Shown: positions 1-8,253, numbered from the stretch's first letter. The stretch is 22,557 bases of DNA from Gracilaria caudata (GCA_030374735.1 JASCIV010000369.1:1-22557), one strand, 5' to 3'. The notes: generated by a model from the sequence alone, not told the origin. A program made the numbers and translations.

Positions 1-568
1 ATGTGACTAGATTTTCGACGCATATGCAAGTCAGTCAGTCAGAAGTCACAGGTTTTTAACTATAGTTAGTCAGTCACATATACGGGCCTGGTGTATACCG
101 CCCTCCTATACTTGTAGAGTCCAGAGTCTGGACTCCAGACCCATGTCGCGGAGGATCAAGATTGTACAAGAGTGGCATGTAACATGAGTAGTGCATGCAG
201 GACTTGTGTTACATGCCTAAAGAAGACATCAACAGTCGATTTATGGAAGTACCGTAGGTGCTTCCGCACGCTGTGTACAACAGGGCTTTCTGTAACCTTC
301 TACCCTATTTTCCGGGACCACACAAGGTCTAACTCGGGGGTCACCGTTCGTGACTCACAAATCTGATGTACGGTGTAGTATCCACCAGAGGTTTTTGTAA
401 ATGTCCCTCACTAATGGGAGTTTCACTGCAAATCCTCATCACGAATTTCTCGTCCTCCTCAAAAAGTAAGAGTTTCAAAAACACTACAAAGTTACCCGCC
501 GACATTTTTCGCAGGTATTTGACGGACAGACATATGCTGTATATATGTATGTTGTACACTGTATAATG
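1..568. other. Gene-free left edge with AGTC repeats and palindromes
   Basis: I see no convincing gene. Positions 29-41 hold three tandem AGTC units, and two more occur near 68-76. The first eight bases (ATGTGACT) recur inverted near 72-79 (AGTCACAT), which could be the ends of a short inverted-repeat element of about 80 bp cut by the window edge. A strong compound palindrome lies at 117-140. The short open frames here overlap each other on both strands and carry no signal peptide or glycine-rich module. Confidence 0.4.
117..140. repeat. Overlapping odd palindromes
   Basis: A perfect 9-1-9 palindrome (117-135) shares its right half with a second 7-1-7 palindrome (126-140). The core reads TCCAGA-g-TCTGGA-c-TCCAGA, a hexamer, its reverse complement and the hexamer again, with one-base spacers. 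The two hairpins exclude each other. See the finding on iterated palindromes. Confidence 0.85.
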
Positions 569-668
569 TGTGATCAGTACTACTAAAGCTGCAATGCAGA
601 CGAAACAAGATCGGAAAAGAAGGGGTCCTCTGTTTACCAGGCTACACAATTTTTTATCATGTGTTGGT

Positions 669-700
669 GAAGATTGCCACGTCAACCGCTATTTCGGCGG
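669..700 (-). promoter_or_regulatory. Conserved 3' flank block of subfamily C, copy 1
   Basis: About 40 bp past the stop of the gene at 738-1133 there is a roughly 32-base block, read on the plus strand as GAAGATTGCC...CGCTATTTCGGCG. It is nearly identical to 2188-2220, at the same place behind the second subfamily C gene, although sequence further out has diverged. It is probably part of the 3' untranslated region. Confidence 0.55.
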
Positions 701-737
701 AGAAAAACTTAAATTCGGCTTATCCGAAGAGTGTTGT

Positions 738-1133
738 CTAACGACGTCCACCGTCACCTCCGAGACCAAGACCCAGGGAAAGACCCGCGAACAAACCTGA
801 AGCGCCTTCACCACCCACAAAGATACCAGATCCAGGAGCCAAACCTCCCACAATAGTAGAGTTGTCACCAACGTCCGTGATAGTTCCAATACCAACGCCG
901 TCGCCACCGTCGCCACCGACTGGCGCCGGAGTCGCGGCTGCCGGGGTGGGTGTGGCGGGCACCGGGGTGGGCGTGGGGGCGGTGGGCGTCGGTGTCGGCG
1001 CCGGAGGAGGGGTTGGGACGGCCAGACCAAGGGCACCAAGGAATGCGCCGAGGAATCCAAGATCCTGGCGGACGACTGGAGCGGCCGATACGCACAGAAC
1101 CATCACGGAGGCGATAAGAACAGAGAGCTTCAT
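738..1133 (-). CDS. Secreted Pro/Thr- and Gly-rich protein, subfamily C (131 aa)
   Basis: Domains in order: a signal peptide of about 17 residues (MKLSVLIASVMVLCVSAAP), a hydrophobic Leu/Phe/Gly patch (about residues 25-39), a Pro-Thr-Ala linker (about 40-70) that could carry O-linked sugars, and a glycine-rich module starting GGDGGDGVGIG and ending GGDGG-Arg-Arg. The start has A at -3 and begins Met-Lys like the other family members. A TATA box lies at 1241-1249. The closest relative is the gene at 2242-2634, which shares the module and the Arg-Arg end but replaces the Pro-Thr linker with poly-threonine. I recognise no named family. Extracellular or cell-wall location is inferred from the signal peptide and linker. 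An antisense proline-rich frame at 862-1188 is a compositional shadow. Confidence 0.85.
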   Translation of the reverse strand: MKLSVLIASVMVLCVSAAPVVRQDLGFLGAFLGALGLAVPTPPPAPTPTPTAPTPTPVPATPTPAAATPAPVGGDGGDGVGIGTITDVGDNSTIVGGLAPGSGIFVGGEGASGLFAGLSLGLGLGGDGGRR

Positions 1134-1240
1134 GATTCAGGGGTTGTGGTTACGATTGCAGATGGACGATGTGTTGAGAGGAATTTAAGCTTGATCGTTG
1201 TGCACCATTGATTCCAGTTCGCTTCTTCGATCTTTGTGGC

Positions 1241-1249
1241 CTTTTTATA
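1241..1249 (-). promoter_or_regulatory. TATA box of the 738-1133 gene
   Basis: Minus strand reads CTATAAAAAG, about 110 bp upstream of the ATG. This is the spacing seen throughout the family. Confidence 0.7.
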
Positions 1250-2079
1250 GTGTGGCTGAAGATGAATCGGAGGTGGGCAAAAAAGTTGAAACGAATGTTC
1301 GAGAAAGTTTCTTCGGCGCTCGTGCGTTCGTCCGGACCGAACTTCTTCCGATTACACGCACACAGATCAAAAGGGTTTTTTTATTCGAGTGTCGCTGGAT
1401 AGGTTCACGTGTTCGCGTGAAGACGCATGAACGCTGCATATTTTTTACAGATTCACGCAAGCTGCGTTTGGAATAATCGTTTGAACGGTGTTCGACAAAT
1501 ATACGCGTTAATCGTGCGGTGTATACCACTATACTTCATTCAGACCGTTCAGGAAGGGGTTCAGTTGGGTGGGGGATCAAGCTGTGCTTTGGCTCACCAT
1601 ACAGGAGTGACGCGTTTGCTGCTGAGCAACGTCGTTCGGAACAGGTATAACTTCGTATCAACTTTGCTCACAGAAATATATAGGATTTTCAACCTTTGAA
1701 AGCGTACGCCTGCGTACTTACGGGAAACAAACCTAACTGAGGGAAACTGGCTGAGCGGCGCTCAGTGAGCGCGTTGCGGGGAGCAGGCTACACCAAAGAG
1801 GAATGGGAAGTCCGTGTGCGCACGACGTGTAGCTTACAGCATTGCTCCGGGGCACAAGGACGGTTGTGAAATCCTTCCGATTGTTTGGCTCTTGTGCGCG
1901 AATCAAGCATTTGTGTATGGCGTGTGCGAAACCCTTTATATACTGCCCGTACACTACTCGAACCCAATTTGTGTTTTAACAGACTCCCAAACATTATAAA
2001 CGCACTCCTTTTCACTTTCGACAATGTGACAATGACTTGCTACCGTTTGCAGAATTGCTTGTAGCAATGTCTACAGCGA
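1250..2079. other. Intergenic region between the two subfamily C genes
   Basis: No gene recognised. It contains a 6-6-6 hairpin at 1404-1421 (TTCACG/CGTGAA) and a compound palindrome at 1751-1772. Open frames here lack a signal peptide and any resemblance to the family. Confidence 0.4.
1751..1772. repeat. Iterated palindrome X-n-X'-n-X
   Basis: TGAGCG-g-CGCTCA-g-TGAGCG at 1752-1771. It contains two overlapping palindromes, CTGAGC-ggc-GCTCAG (1751-1765) and GCGCTCA-g-TGAGCGC (1758-1772). It has the same geometry as the element at 120-139. Confidence 0.85.
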
Positions 2080-2187
2080 GTGATCGGCAACAATGTCATT
2101 ACCACCAGTTCCATAGTACAGGGGGAATCGAAACTAAACTTGCTTTTCACTAGACTCTCAACATCTCATTCATGTGACGGACATCTT

Positions 2188-2220
2188 CTGAAGATTTGCC
2201 ATGTCAACCGCTGTTTCGGC
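2188..2220 (-). promoter_or_regulatory. Conserved 3' flank block of subfamily C, copy 2
   Basis: This block matches 669-700 with only a few differences and sits 22 bp past the stop of the 2242-2634 gene. Weaker similarity extends outward to roughly 2140. A role in transcript 3' end formation or stability is an inference from position and conservation. Confidence 0.55.
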
Positions 2221-2241
2221 GATGAGAGCAGTGAGCGGTAT

Positions 2242-2634
2242 CTAACGACGGCCGCCATCACCTCCCACACCAACACCAACGGAGGCACCTGTGAACGAAG
2301 CTGCTCCGCCGTCACCAACAACAGCGATACCAGAGCCAGGACCAGTTCCTCCAATAACAGTAGCAAGGTCACCAATAGTAGTTATGGCTCCAATGCCAAT
2401 GCCGTCGCCACCATCACCGCCGGAGCTCGGAACTGGGGCGGCGGTCGCCGTTGTGGTGGTGGTCGTAGTGGTGGTGGTCGTCGTTGTGGTGGTGGGCGGA
2501 GCTGTGGTAGGCAACGTTCGCGGCCTCCTACCGAAACCGAAGAACCCGGGGAAGAATCCTACGTGGGAGACTGGTGCGGCCGAAACACCTACGTGTAGAA
2601 CCATCAGAGAGGCGATCAGAATGGAAGCCTTCAT
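2242..2634 (-). CDS. Secreted poly-Thr/Gly-rich protein, subfamily C (130 aa)
   Basis: A signal peptide of about 19 residues ends SAAP. An aromatic patch follows (VGFFPGFFGFG, about residues 24-34), then a basic RRPR turn, a run of about 15 threonines, and a glycine module beginning GGDGGDGIGIG and ending GGDGG-Arg-Arg like its neighbour. The threonine run is encoded by ACN repeats that appear on the plus strand as a GGT/GTC-rich microsatellite at about 2441-2500, so its length probably varies by slippage. The start has A at -3. TATA box at 2768-2774. Poly-threonine linkers are typical of mannosylated fungal-type wall proteins, but that does not prove a wall role here. No catalytic motif is visible. 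Confidence 0.85.
   Translation of the reverse strand: MKASILIASLMVLHVGVSAAPVSHVGFFPGFFGFGRRPRTLPTTAPPTTTTTTTTTTTTTTTATAAPVPSSGGDGGDGIGIGAITTIGDLATVIGGTGPGSGIAVVGDGGAASFTGASVGVGVGGDGGRR
2441..2500. repeat. GGT/GTC microsatellite encoding poly-Thr
   Basis: An imperfect trinucleotide tract that lies wholly inside the linker of the 2242-2634 gene and encodes its threonine run on the minus strand. Confidence 0.75.
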
Positions 2635-2747
2635 CGTTGCAGGGGTTTGTGCTAAGCGGTTTTCCGGTTGCGCTACAGTAGTGTGAGTTGCGTCGCATGA
2701 ACTGCACAGAGATGTACGGGGATGTGATACTGGTCGTGGCGGGGGAG

Positions 2748-2764
2748 ACTCTCTCTCAGAGAGT
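2748..2764. promoter_or_regulatory. Promoter-proximal palindrome (ACTCTC-N5-GAGAGT)
   Basis: A 7-3-7 palindrome, ACTCTCT-ctc-AGAGAGT, sits 3 bp on the transcribed side of the TATA box at 2768-2774. The outer half sites are identical to those of the palindrome at 20894-20910 next to the TATA box of the 21053 gene. Confidence 0.5.
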
Positions 2765-2767
2765 GTG

Positions 2768-2774
2768 TTTTATA
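2768..2774 (-). promoter_or_regulatory. TATA box of the 2242-2634 gene
   Basis: TATAAAA on the minus strand, about 134 bp upstream of the ATG. Confidence 0.7.
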
Positions 2775-4195
2775 GTGCGATGGGCCCGTCTCAAGATGGA
2801 TAGCAATGGGCCAAGAGCTGAAATGAGCGCAGATTCGTGTGGCTTATCAATAATGCTGGAGAACGATTTGTGGTGCCATATGGTGAACTGTCTTCCATTA
2901 AAGGCACGCGAAATGACGTTCGAGGGGGGGCTTGCGTTTCGCAACATTGGAGAAGCAGCAACTGCAACATGTCTTTGAATGTCGTGTTCACGAATCTGCG
3001 ACTCCGCATGCGAGTTCAAAACGCAATGCTTTTGAAACAACCTTGGATAAAATAAACATGTTAATCTTGAAGTGTATACTGCTATTCTTTTTCTACACCA
3101 TCCAGCTGCAGAAAGCTTGAGCCTGCGAGGAGTGACGGTATTATAAGATACCTTACAGTGCTGCGGTAAACGAGTAGGTTAGCTCTGGTTTGAGGTGTCG
3201 AGGAACGCGCTTTAAATCTTCCAGCGGGTTGAAATGAGCAGCTTGCGAGAGAAAGAGAGCGGAGACTTGTGACTACAATGTCATTGTGGTCCAGCCCTGC
3301 ACGACTACCTGTACCGTCGTGCTGCACACACAGAAATGGACTCAGTCTGCTGGCTGTTCCACATGTTGTGCAATGCAGATTCGCAAATTACGCACCAGCC
3401 GCTGGTGGCGGAAGCGTTTAACACAATTAATCTGTGAGCAGTATGACAAGTTTAAGCGCAATAAAGGATTACATTGGTACAGTATTCATCGTTGTCCACT
3501 GGACCACTTTCAAGTTATTCTGTGGCTGCTAAAATAACCGCTATCTACGCTTGTCAGCGCTGTATCATGAATTTGCAAAGCACAGCGGCACTGGTTCAAA
3601 CTTTCAAGTTTAAACCTCCAGGGCCTTGCCCAGAGGGCAGTACAGAACTCGCTTTCAATGCGACGCATTGCAACAATCAGATGAACCATGGTGTAACAAC
3701 ACCAGGGTTACAAGCATGGTGCGCGTGTTATTAGGGTAAGCAACTTGTTGTAAAGGTTATCCCTCCGTTACAGCAACTCGAGAGGAAACAGCTTGAAAGA
3801 TCGCTTCTCGTCTGCACAAATTCAATGTGCTTGGTCCAAAATTGCTGGAGGAGAGGACTCTCCTCCCTGCAGTTTGCCTCGCTGCCAATTCTGCATTGCA
3901 TCGCTGGCGCGGAGCTTCTGCAAAGGTAGGACTGCTACCCTTGGGGTTGTACTACCTTTCAACGCACTCTCGGTTGACGCAAATGCGAGGTTGAGCTCAG
4001 GGATGCAGCTGGGCTCGTAGGAACAGTTCTCCCAAACCCGAGAGCTTTTTTGTACGCGTACTCTGTATCTACTAACCTTAGACATATCTATACTGGATGC
4101 AACTGAGCTACTTGAGAGCCGCCATGGCTTTAGATGCAAAGGGTACAGCTTGTGTAGCATAGCACTTGACGTCCTTTAAAAGAGATCGGCACAGA
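2775..4195. other. Gene-free interval
   Basis: No family member, signal peptide or RNA gene is recognised. The open frames up to 112 codons (for example on the minus strand at 3822-4160) have no features I can interpret. The one notable structure is the GA-rich palindrome at 3847-3866. Confidence 0.35.
3847..3866. repeat. Palindrome, 9-bp arms
   Basis: GGAGGAGAG-ga-CTCTCCTCC, perfect arms with a two-base centre. One strand is almost all purine up to the centre. Function unknown. Confidence 0.75.
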
Positions 4196-4249
4196 AATGC
4201 GAGCAGAGCACAATCGGCGAGATCAAGTTCACTCTGTCAACCATCATAC

Positions 4250-4390
4250 AGTCACCCCTGAGTGGATAATCCAGTCATGAATGACAGGATGAAAACCTTT
4301 GATGGCTCGCTATTTACGGCAGAAACGACAAAGCCAGCTGAAGTATTATACGCAGATAGCGAGCATAAAGAGACACCCAGTTGTGGGTGA
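4250..4390. mobile_element. Possible small inverted-repeat element
   Basis: AGTCACCC at 4250 recurs inverted as GGGTGACT ending about 4392, and partial pairing extends inward (about 12 of 16 positions). It lies inside the decayed 3' flank block, where other copies have no such sequence. I see no clear target-site duplication, so this is tentative. Confidence 0.3.
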
Positions 4391-4435
4391 CTAAACTATT
4401 CTAGGCTATGATCATAGTCCAGAATTATTTAGTCA
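4388..4435. repeat. 48-bp imperfect palindrome
   Basis: The two 24-base arms pair at about 20-21 positions around a central TGATCA. The innermost 12 bases, CTATGATCATAG, are a perfect palindrome. It would form a long hairpin or cruciform. Confidence 0.75.
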
Positions 4436-4666
4436 TCGCAATGATGCTGTTTTGGGTCCTGTTAAAACGGTTGAGCTATTGGCGCTTTGCTCGCTTGTGA
4501 CACAGGGCGTGCAGTTCATGTATTTGAACTTCCAGCAGGTCCCAGGTGCATAACATGAGAGTTAAAGAGCTTTGAACAAAGAAGGACTGTCGGCATAACC
4601 ACCTTGCGGCGCTTTTATAACAACTCTAACACATTGTGTTAGAAATTATGTGGAGCAGGGGGAGGA

Positions 4667-4698
4667 GGGAGACGCAGTGAGCTTCAACCAGACGCCTG
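4667..4698 (+). repeat. Dispersed repeat, copy 1
   Basis: A block ending GCTTCAACCAGACGCCTG. It matches 7534-7565 at about 26 of 32 positions, in the same orientation. Confidence 0.55.
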
Positions 4699-5014
4699 CC
4701 CGTCGTTCAGGGCGCGTTGGGTCCATCCGGACACCTTTATACTGCGCACCAAACTACGAACTGCGATAGTACTTGCGTCATCAGACCACAGGTCTAACGT
4801 ATGCTAACGTGTGCTACTGTAACACTACAACGTGTCCACACTAGCTACAAGCGCAGCACGCAAATGCGCACTGTCAATATATCTCGCGCAAGGCGCAACA
4901 CGACAAATTAGAGCACAAGTTTCACACTATTCCACTACGTACGCACTGCCTGAACCATAGAGGCATTTTGATTCTATCAGAACTTGTTTACGTTCAATTT
5001 CGGTAAAGCCTGCT

Positions 5015-5431
5015 TTGCAGCAGACTCTTTCTTTCGTCCTTTCTGGCTTCGCGATGCCCTCGCCCGACAGTCGCTCTCCGTGCTCACACGCATTAGAAGC
5101 ACAGTTGCAATCAGTGTATATGCAGATCTGCTGGGTTAATGTAGTGGTGCGTGCGAAAAAAAGGGTCTTGAAGATGAAGATGACGAAGAGCCATTCGAGA
5201 ATTAGTTATGATTCGAGCTTCTCACAGTTGATTATGGCCGCTGCTGAATCTTATGAGGAGGCTCGGAGACTATGGGAAGGAGCAGTTGTGAAGAGTAGCT
5301 ATTTCAACCCACAACGCTTTGCAAAGCAGCTGCGATCCAAGGAGTCAAGATCTCTTGACGCAAGGTTTGCGAGAATGACGTCAGGTGCTCCCGTTTGTTC
5401 CCATAAAAAACACATGCGATTAGACCAGTAA
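5015..5431 (+). CDS. Hypothetical open frame, 138 codons (doubtful)
   Basis: The frame lies within the candidate insertion. The second half (about residues 55-138) has balanced, protein-like composition with a charged segment AAAESYEEARRLWEGAVV and many Lys/Arg. The first half looks less convincing. A start at one of the internal ATG codons near 5171-5178 is possible. A different frame just upstream reads an acidic stretch (LEDEDDEEPFEN), so a frameshifted relic is another reading. There is no signal peptide and no resemblance to the glycine-rich family. It may be a fragment of a mobile-element gene or chance. Confidence 0.2.
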   Translation: MQQTLSFVLSGFAMPSPDSRSPCSHALEAQLQSVYMQICWVNVVVRAKKRVLKMKMTKSHSRISYDSSFSQLIMAAAESYEEARRLWEGAVVKSSYFNPQRFAKQLRSKESRSLDARFARMTSGAPVCSHKKHMRLDQ

Positions 5432-5530
5432 TGGAGAACTCTCACACAGCCCACATATGGTTGTAATCAACCCATACACTCATCGATAGTAACAGCCGCA
5501 TCGCGCATGTTCTCCGCTATAATTCTGTAG

Positions 5531-6049
5531 TAAAAGGTGTCTGACCTTCGCTAGATGGAGCGGAAGTTCAGCTGACGCTCTTTATGCACTCCATGAAGCA
5601 GTCTATCTGTCTCTAACACACCTCCTAAACAAGCCGATCATGATCAACTGCGTGAATTTGTTTATAGCTCCAAGTCTGTATTACACAGGATACGATACTC
5701 AACCATAACAGTGCCAAAGCTCAACCGCATTATTCCGTTCTGTACGCCACCAGAACCAGTTTACTCTACTATTTTTGGGAGAGCTTGGTGGGCGATCCAA
5801 GAGTTTCTTTTGCCGAGGGGGGACTAACCCGATCTTCGTGAAGGGGTGCCGCAGCACCGAGCTACGGCATCGCAAATGTTGCTCTTTGCGTATCCCCCAC
5901 AAGCGCAATAGAAACAAAAGAGCGAAAACAAAAATACACGTACAGCATGAATAACGGGTGTGGTGGGCAGGGAAGTAAAACAAAGACGGCTGTTGATGCG
6001 GAAGCGAAAACTGGATCACGAACACAGAAAACACGAGGACTCAATGATG
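5531..6049. other. Gene-poor interval before the hairpin array
   Basis: An ATG-less frame on the plus strand, 5597-5827, translates to a protein-like 76-residue stretch ending FGRAWWAIQEFLLPRGD. It could be the tail of a lost gene but matches nothing I know. A second frame, 5947-6186, runs into the hairpin array and stops inside one of its conserved stems, so it is probably not coding. A small hairpin, GGTGC-cgca-GCACC, lies at 5845-5858. Confidence 0.25.
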
Positions 6050-6056
6050 AGCTTGT

Positions 6057-6440
6057 CGAGGATACCTCGCTTCGGCATGCTGATGTGTACTTCGCGCTCG
6101 TTTGTTCAGAGGGACTGAACCCTCGGAGTACTCACCACGCTTCATGTTCTCGGACTCTGTTATTTCAGGGTGGGAACCCGGAGTAATCAGCAGTCAGACC
6201 GTTACCTTCCTCTGTTATTTCAGGGTAGGACACCCGGAGTAATCAGCAGGTCAGCCTTATCTTCATCGCGTTATTTCAGGACCGCAAGGTCCGGAGTAAT
6301 CGCCAACGCAGAGGGGTAATCGCTCGTAGCAATCGTAGGTCGTTTAGTTGAATCGTCGTTGTCTGTTCTCTCTGTCTACCTTCCAGCAATCGCAGCACTC
6401 TACACTTCTTAAGTAGCTGCCAGGACACAGTCTCTGTCCT
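6057..6440 (+). ncRNA. Candidate structured RNA with tandem hairpins
   Basis: This segment is dominated by local hairpins: CGAGG-ata-CCTCG at 6057-6069, four related hairpins at 6100-6133, 6159-6188, 6214-6244 and 6270-6301, then CAGGACA-n7-TGTCCTG just after 6418 and GTGAC-n7-GTCAC close behind. In the repeated hairpins the loop-side stem changes on both sides while the flanking arms stay fixed. The outer stem uses U-G pairs that would be mismatches in the opposite strand, so a plus-strand transcript is implied. The ends of any transcript are unknown. Confidence 0.45.
6100..6301 (+). repeat. Four-copy hairpin repeat, period 55-59 bp
   Basis: Each clear unit reads GTTATTTC, a bulged A, a variable inner hairpin, then GGAGTAATC. 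The inner stems are GAGGG/CCCTC (copy at 6100, most diverged arms), GGGT/ACCC (6159), GGGT/ACCC (6214) and GGACC/GGTCC with a GCAA loop (6270). The linkers after units 2 and 3 are also similar (AGCAGTCAG / AGCAGGTCAG). A half unit, GGGGTAATCGC, follows near 6313. Confidence 0.85.
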
Positions 6441-6499
6441 GAACTTCGGTGACAAACTACGTCACTGCTCTACACTTTCCTGTTCGGTACGTTACTGTG

Positions 6500-6879
6500 C
6501 TCTTTATCTGTTACAGAGCTATGCGAGAAAGAAATCGGATGGGAGGGTGTCTACAGCCGAGTGCATACAACGGTTGAGTCCTTTCCCGTTCGGCTCCCTG
6601 CCGCAGCTGTAATCTCCCGTGCCACCCAAGATTTGAACTTTTGAGCTGCGATCATTCTCCCCATCACAAAAGATGCAACCTACCAAGGGTACGCAGTTCT
6701 GTGTGACTACACTTTCACAGACACGAAAGGTAGACTGGAACACGACGACGGTCGTCCAGCAATGATTCCCTGACTCACACCTGACACGTCTCCAACGTTT
6801 GCAGGGGTTGTAGCATATTATGCGTCCCACTACCATCCGCTCCAATAAACCATCATACTGTACGATTCGACCAGCCATT
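6500..6879. other. Interval with tRNA-promoter-like motifs
   Basis: No gene is supported. On the minus strand, AGTTCAAATCT (about 6640-6650) resembles an RNA polymerase III B box, and TTGGTAGGTTG some 40 bp upstream of it (about 6675-6690) loosely resembles an A box. No clean acceptor or T stem can be drawn, so this is at most a relic of a tRNA-derived short interspersed element. Confidence 0.2.
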
Positions 6880-7218
6880 TTAACGGGAAGCACTGCCACC
6901 AGCACCACCATTGCCCCCAGCTCCCACATTAGTAACCGAACCAGAAATGATGCCCTTGCCATTCACAACTGTCAACGCGCCATTGCCCGCAGTACCGTCC
7001 AGAACACCCTGTCTGCCAACGATTTTGCCCTTGTTGAGCACCAGCTTGCCATCATTCACGCCATCGCCACCTCTTCCGGCTATAAGAATCGGGTCTACAA
7101 GACCGACCTTACCGCCTGCGCCTGTGGCTCCGCCGGAATCGAGAATGCGCGAAAATGGTACGGGCGCGGCATACATGGAGGACATCAGCACCAGAACGAG
7201 GGCAGCAGTGAGTTTCAT
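6880..7218 (-). CDS. Secreted Gly-rich protein, subfamily A, divergent (112 aa)
   Basis: The signal peptide is almost identical to those of the core A genes (MKLTAALVLVLMSSMYAAPVP). The rest is shorter and changed. The aromatic PPIID segment and the GGAGGDGGDA stretch are missing, replaced by a region around residues 24-50. The middle keeps GGDGVNDGKLVLNKG and TAGNGA, and the end keeps GSVTN followed by GGNGGAGG. The Cys-Lys loop of three sister genes is absent, replaced by VNGKGII. Its flanks belong to the same duplicated block as the other core genes, but at the expected place upstream no TATA box is present. It may be poorly expressed or decaying, although the frame is intact. Confidence 0.75.
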   Translation of the reverse strand: MKLTAALVLVLMSSMYAAPVPFSRILDSGGATGAGGKVGLVDPILIAGRGGDGVNDGKLVLNKGKIVGRQGVLDGTAGNGALTVVNGKGIISGSVTNVGAGGNGGAGGSASR

Positions 7219-7533
7219 GCTGAGTTGTGAAACGGCGGCGATTTTGTACTTGAAGAGTTGTGTGTCGTGTAGTGGGCGGTGTGAGAGTTGATGATGTCAA
7301 GCTAATGAGGATCAAAGTTCGAATTCGCACAGACCATTTCGCAAGTACCCTTGGAGAGGTTCATGCCAGTCGCCGGCGCGGAATTAACAGACTTGTATGA
7401 AAGCATCCGAAGCGATTGAGGAAAGAAGCTCACTCATACACGCACTTTGAATTTGCTCACTCTCAACTAAGAAACTTCAGATACATGATGTTTTTAACGA
7501 CTTGTCACTATTGGAGTGTGCGAAGGAAGAGGA

Positions 7534-7565
7534 GGGATGCGCAATGGGCTTCAACTGGACGCCTG
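7534..7565 (+). repeat. Dispersed repeat, copy 2
   Basis: A block ending GCTTCAACTGGACGCCTG. It matches 4667-4698 and sits in a stretch that interrupts the conserved upstream block, consistent with an inserted element. Confidence 0.55.
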
Positions 7566-8253
7566 TCGAGCTTCTGAGCTTACTAGGATCTCCGTCAGCT
7601 AGTTACGTATGCAAGGCGGATGTGCATGGGCCGCGACCTTAACGTCTCTCACTATGTTGTGCCATTGACAACTAACTTCGATAGTAGCTGCCCTGTTCAG
7701 TTACACGACACGGAGGATGGAAGACGCGAACGCCGGGCGCATCGCTCTAGACGAAGTCGGGGGTGTGAGCGTGTAGGTCGCTGAGGGCGAATGACGATGA
7801 CGGACGGCGATGACGACCATGTAGGATGGGAAAGCAAGGCATGACGCAGTGATATCTTGTTTTGAGTTAGTGCATTTGTGGAAAGGGCTTTCTGAGGGGA
7901 AACGGATGAGTTGTCGAGGAAGGGCAAACAGCCTCTTGCACAGGGGAACATGGTGGGTGACACAGGCTATGTCACGTAGCCACAAGAACCGGAAGCAAAT
8001 GCAACAACAGTTCCTTCGAATGTACGCTTGTGCAATGACACCAAAAGCCTGCCGGCGCTTCCTTGCAGAGAAGTAGTTAACTCTTGCGGAGAGAGGAAGG
8101 GAGAAAAGGTGCGCTGCTGCAAGACGACCCAAGGCAACATAAACTTTATCTTACTATGTGTTCCGATCTTGTCGATGTCCCAGCGTTTCTCATTAAATGT
8201 AACGTGTTCAGCGTTGACCTTCACCCACGGTAACCTTGGCAGCCTCGAGAGCA

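Larger units (their letters stand above)
4626..5436. mobile_element. Candidate 0.8-kb insertion in the decayed flank block
   Basis: The block similarity stops at CAACTCTAACACA (about 4621-4633) and resumes at GAACTCTCACACA (about 5433-5446). The repeated AACTCT could be a target duplication. Just inside the left edge is a perfect palindrome, CTAACACA-t-TGTGTTAG (4626-4642). The segment includes a sequence also found at 7534-7565 and one open frame (5015-5431). No transposase motif is recognised. Confidence 0.3.
4205..5520. repeat. Decayed, interrupted copy of the subfamily A 3' flank block
   Basis: Pieces of the block found beside intact A genes occur here in order. GAGCACAATC-n-GAGATCAAG lies at 4205-4230 (compare 8509-8535). 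GCTTTGAACAAAG with following sequence to a TTTATAA lies at about 4569-4620 (compare 8588-8640). GGTTGTAATCAACCCATACACTC...GTTCTCC lies at about 5459-5515 (compare 8657-8715). The pieces are separated by unrelated DNA at about 4250-4500 and 4627-5436. No glycine-rich coding remnant was found alongside. Confidence 0.45.

Noticed and set aside
5947..6186. A 79-codon gene
   Set aside because: It reads through two units of the hairpin array and stops inside the conserved arm of the second, which fits non-coding DNA better.
6100..6301. CRISPR-like array reading of the hairpin repeats
   Set aside because: Only four units, the spacers are themselves similar, the repeats vary in their centre, and the setting is eukaryotic.
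6610..6700. tRNA gene on the minus strand
   Set aside because: A B-box-like GTTCAAATC is present, but the T stem pairs at only three of five positions and no acceptor or anticodon stem can be drawn. Kept only as a possible relic.
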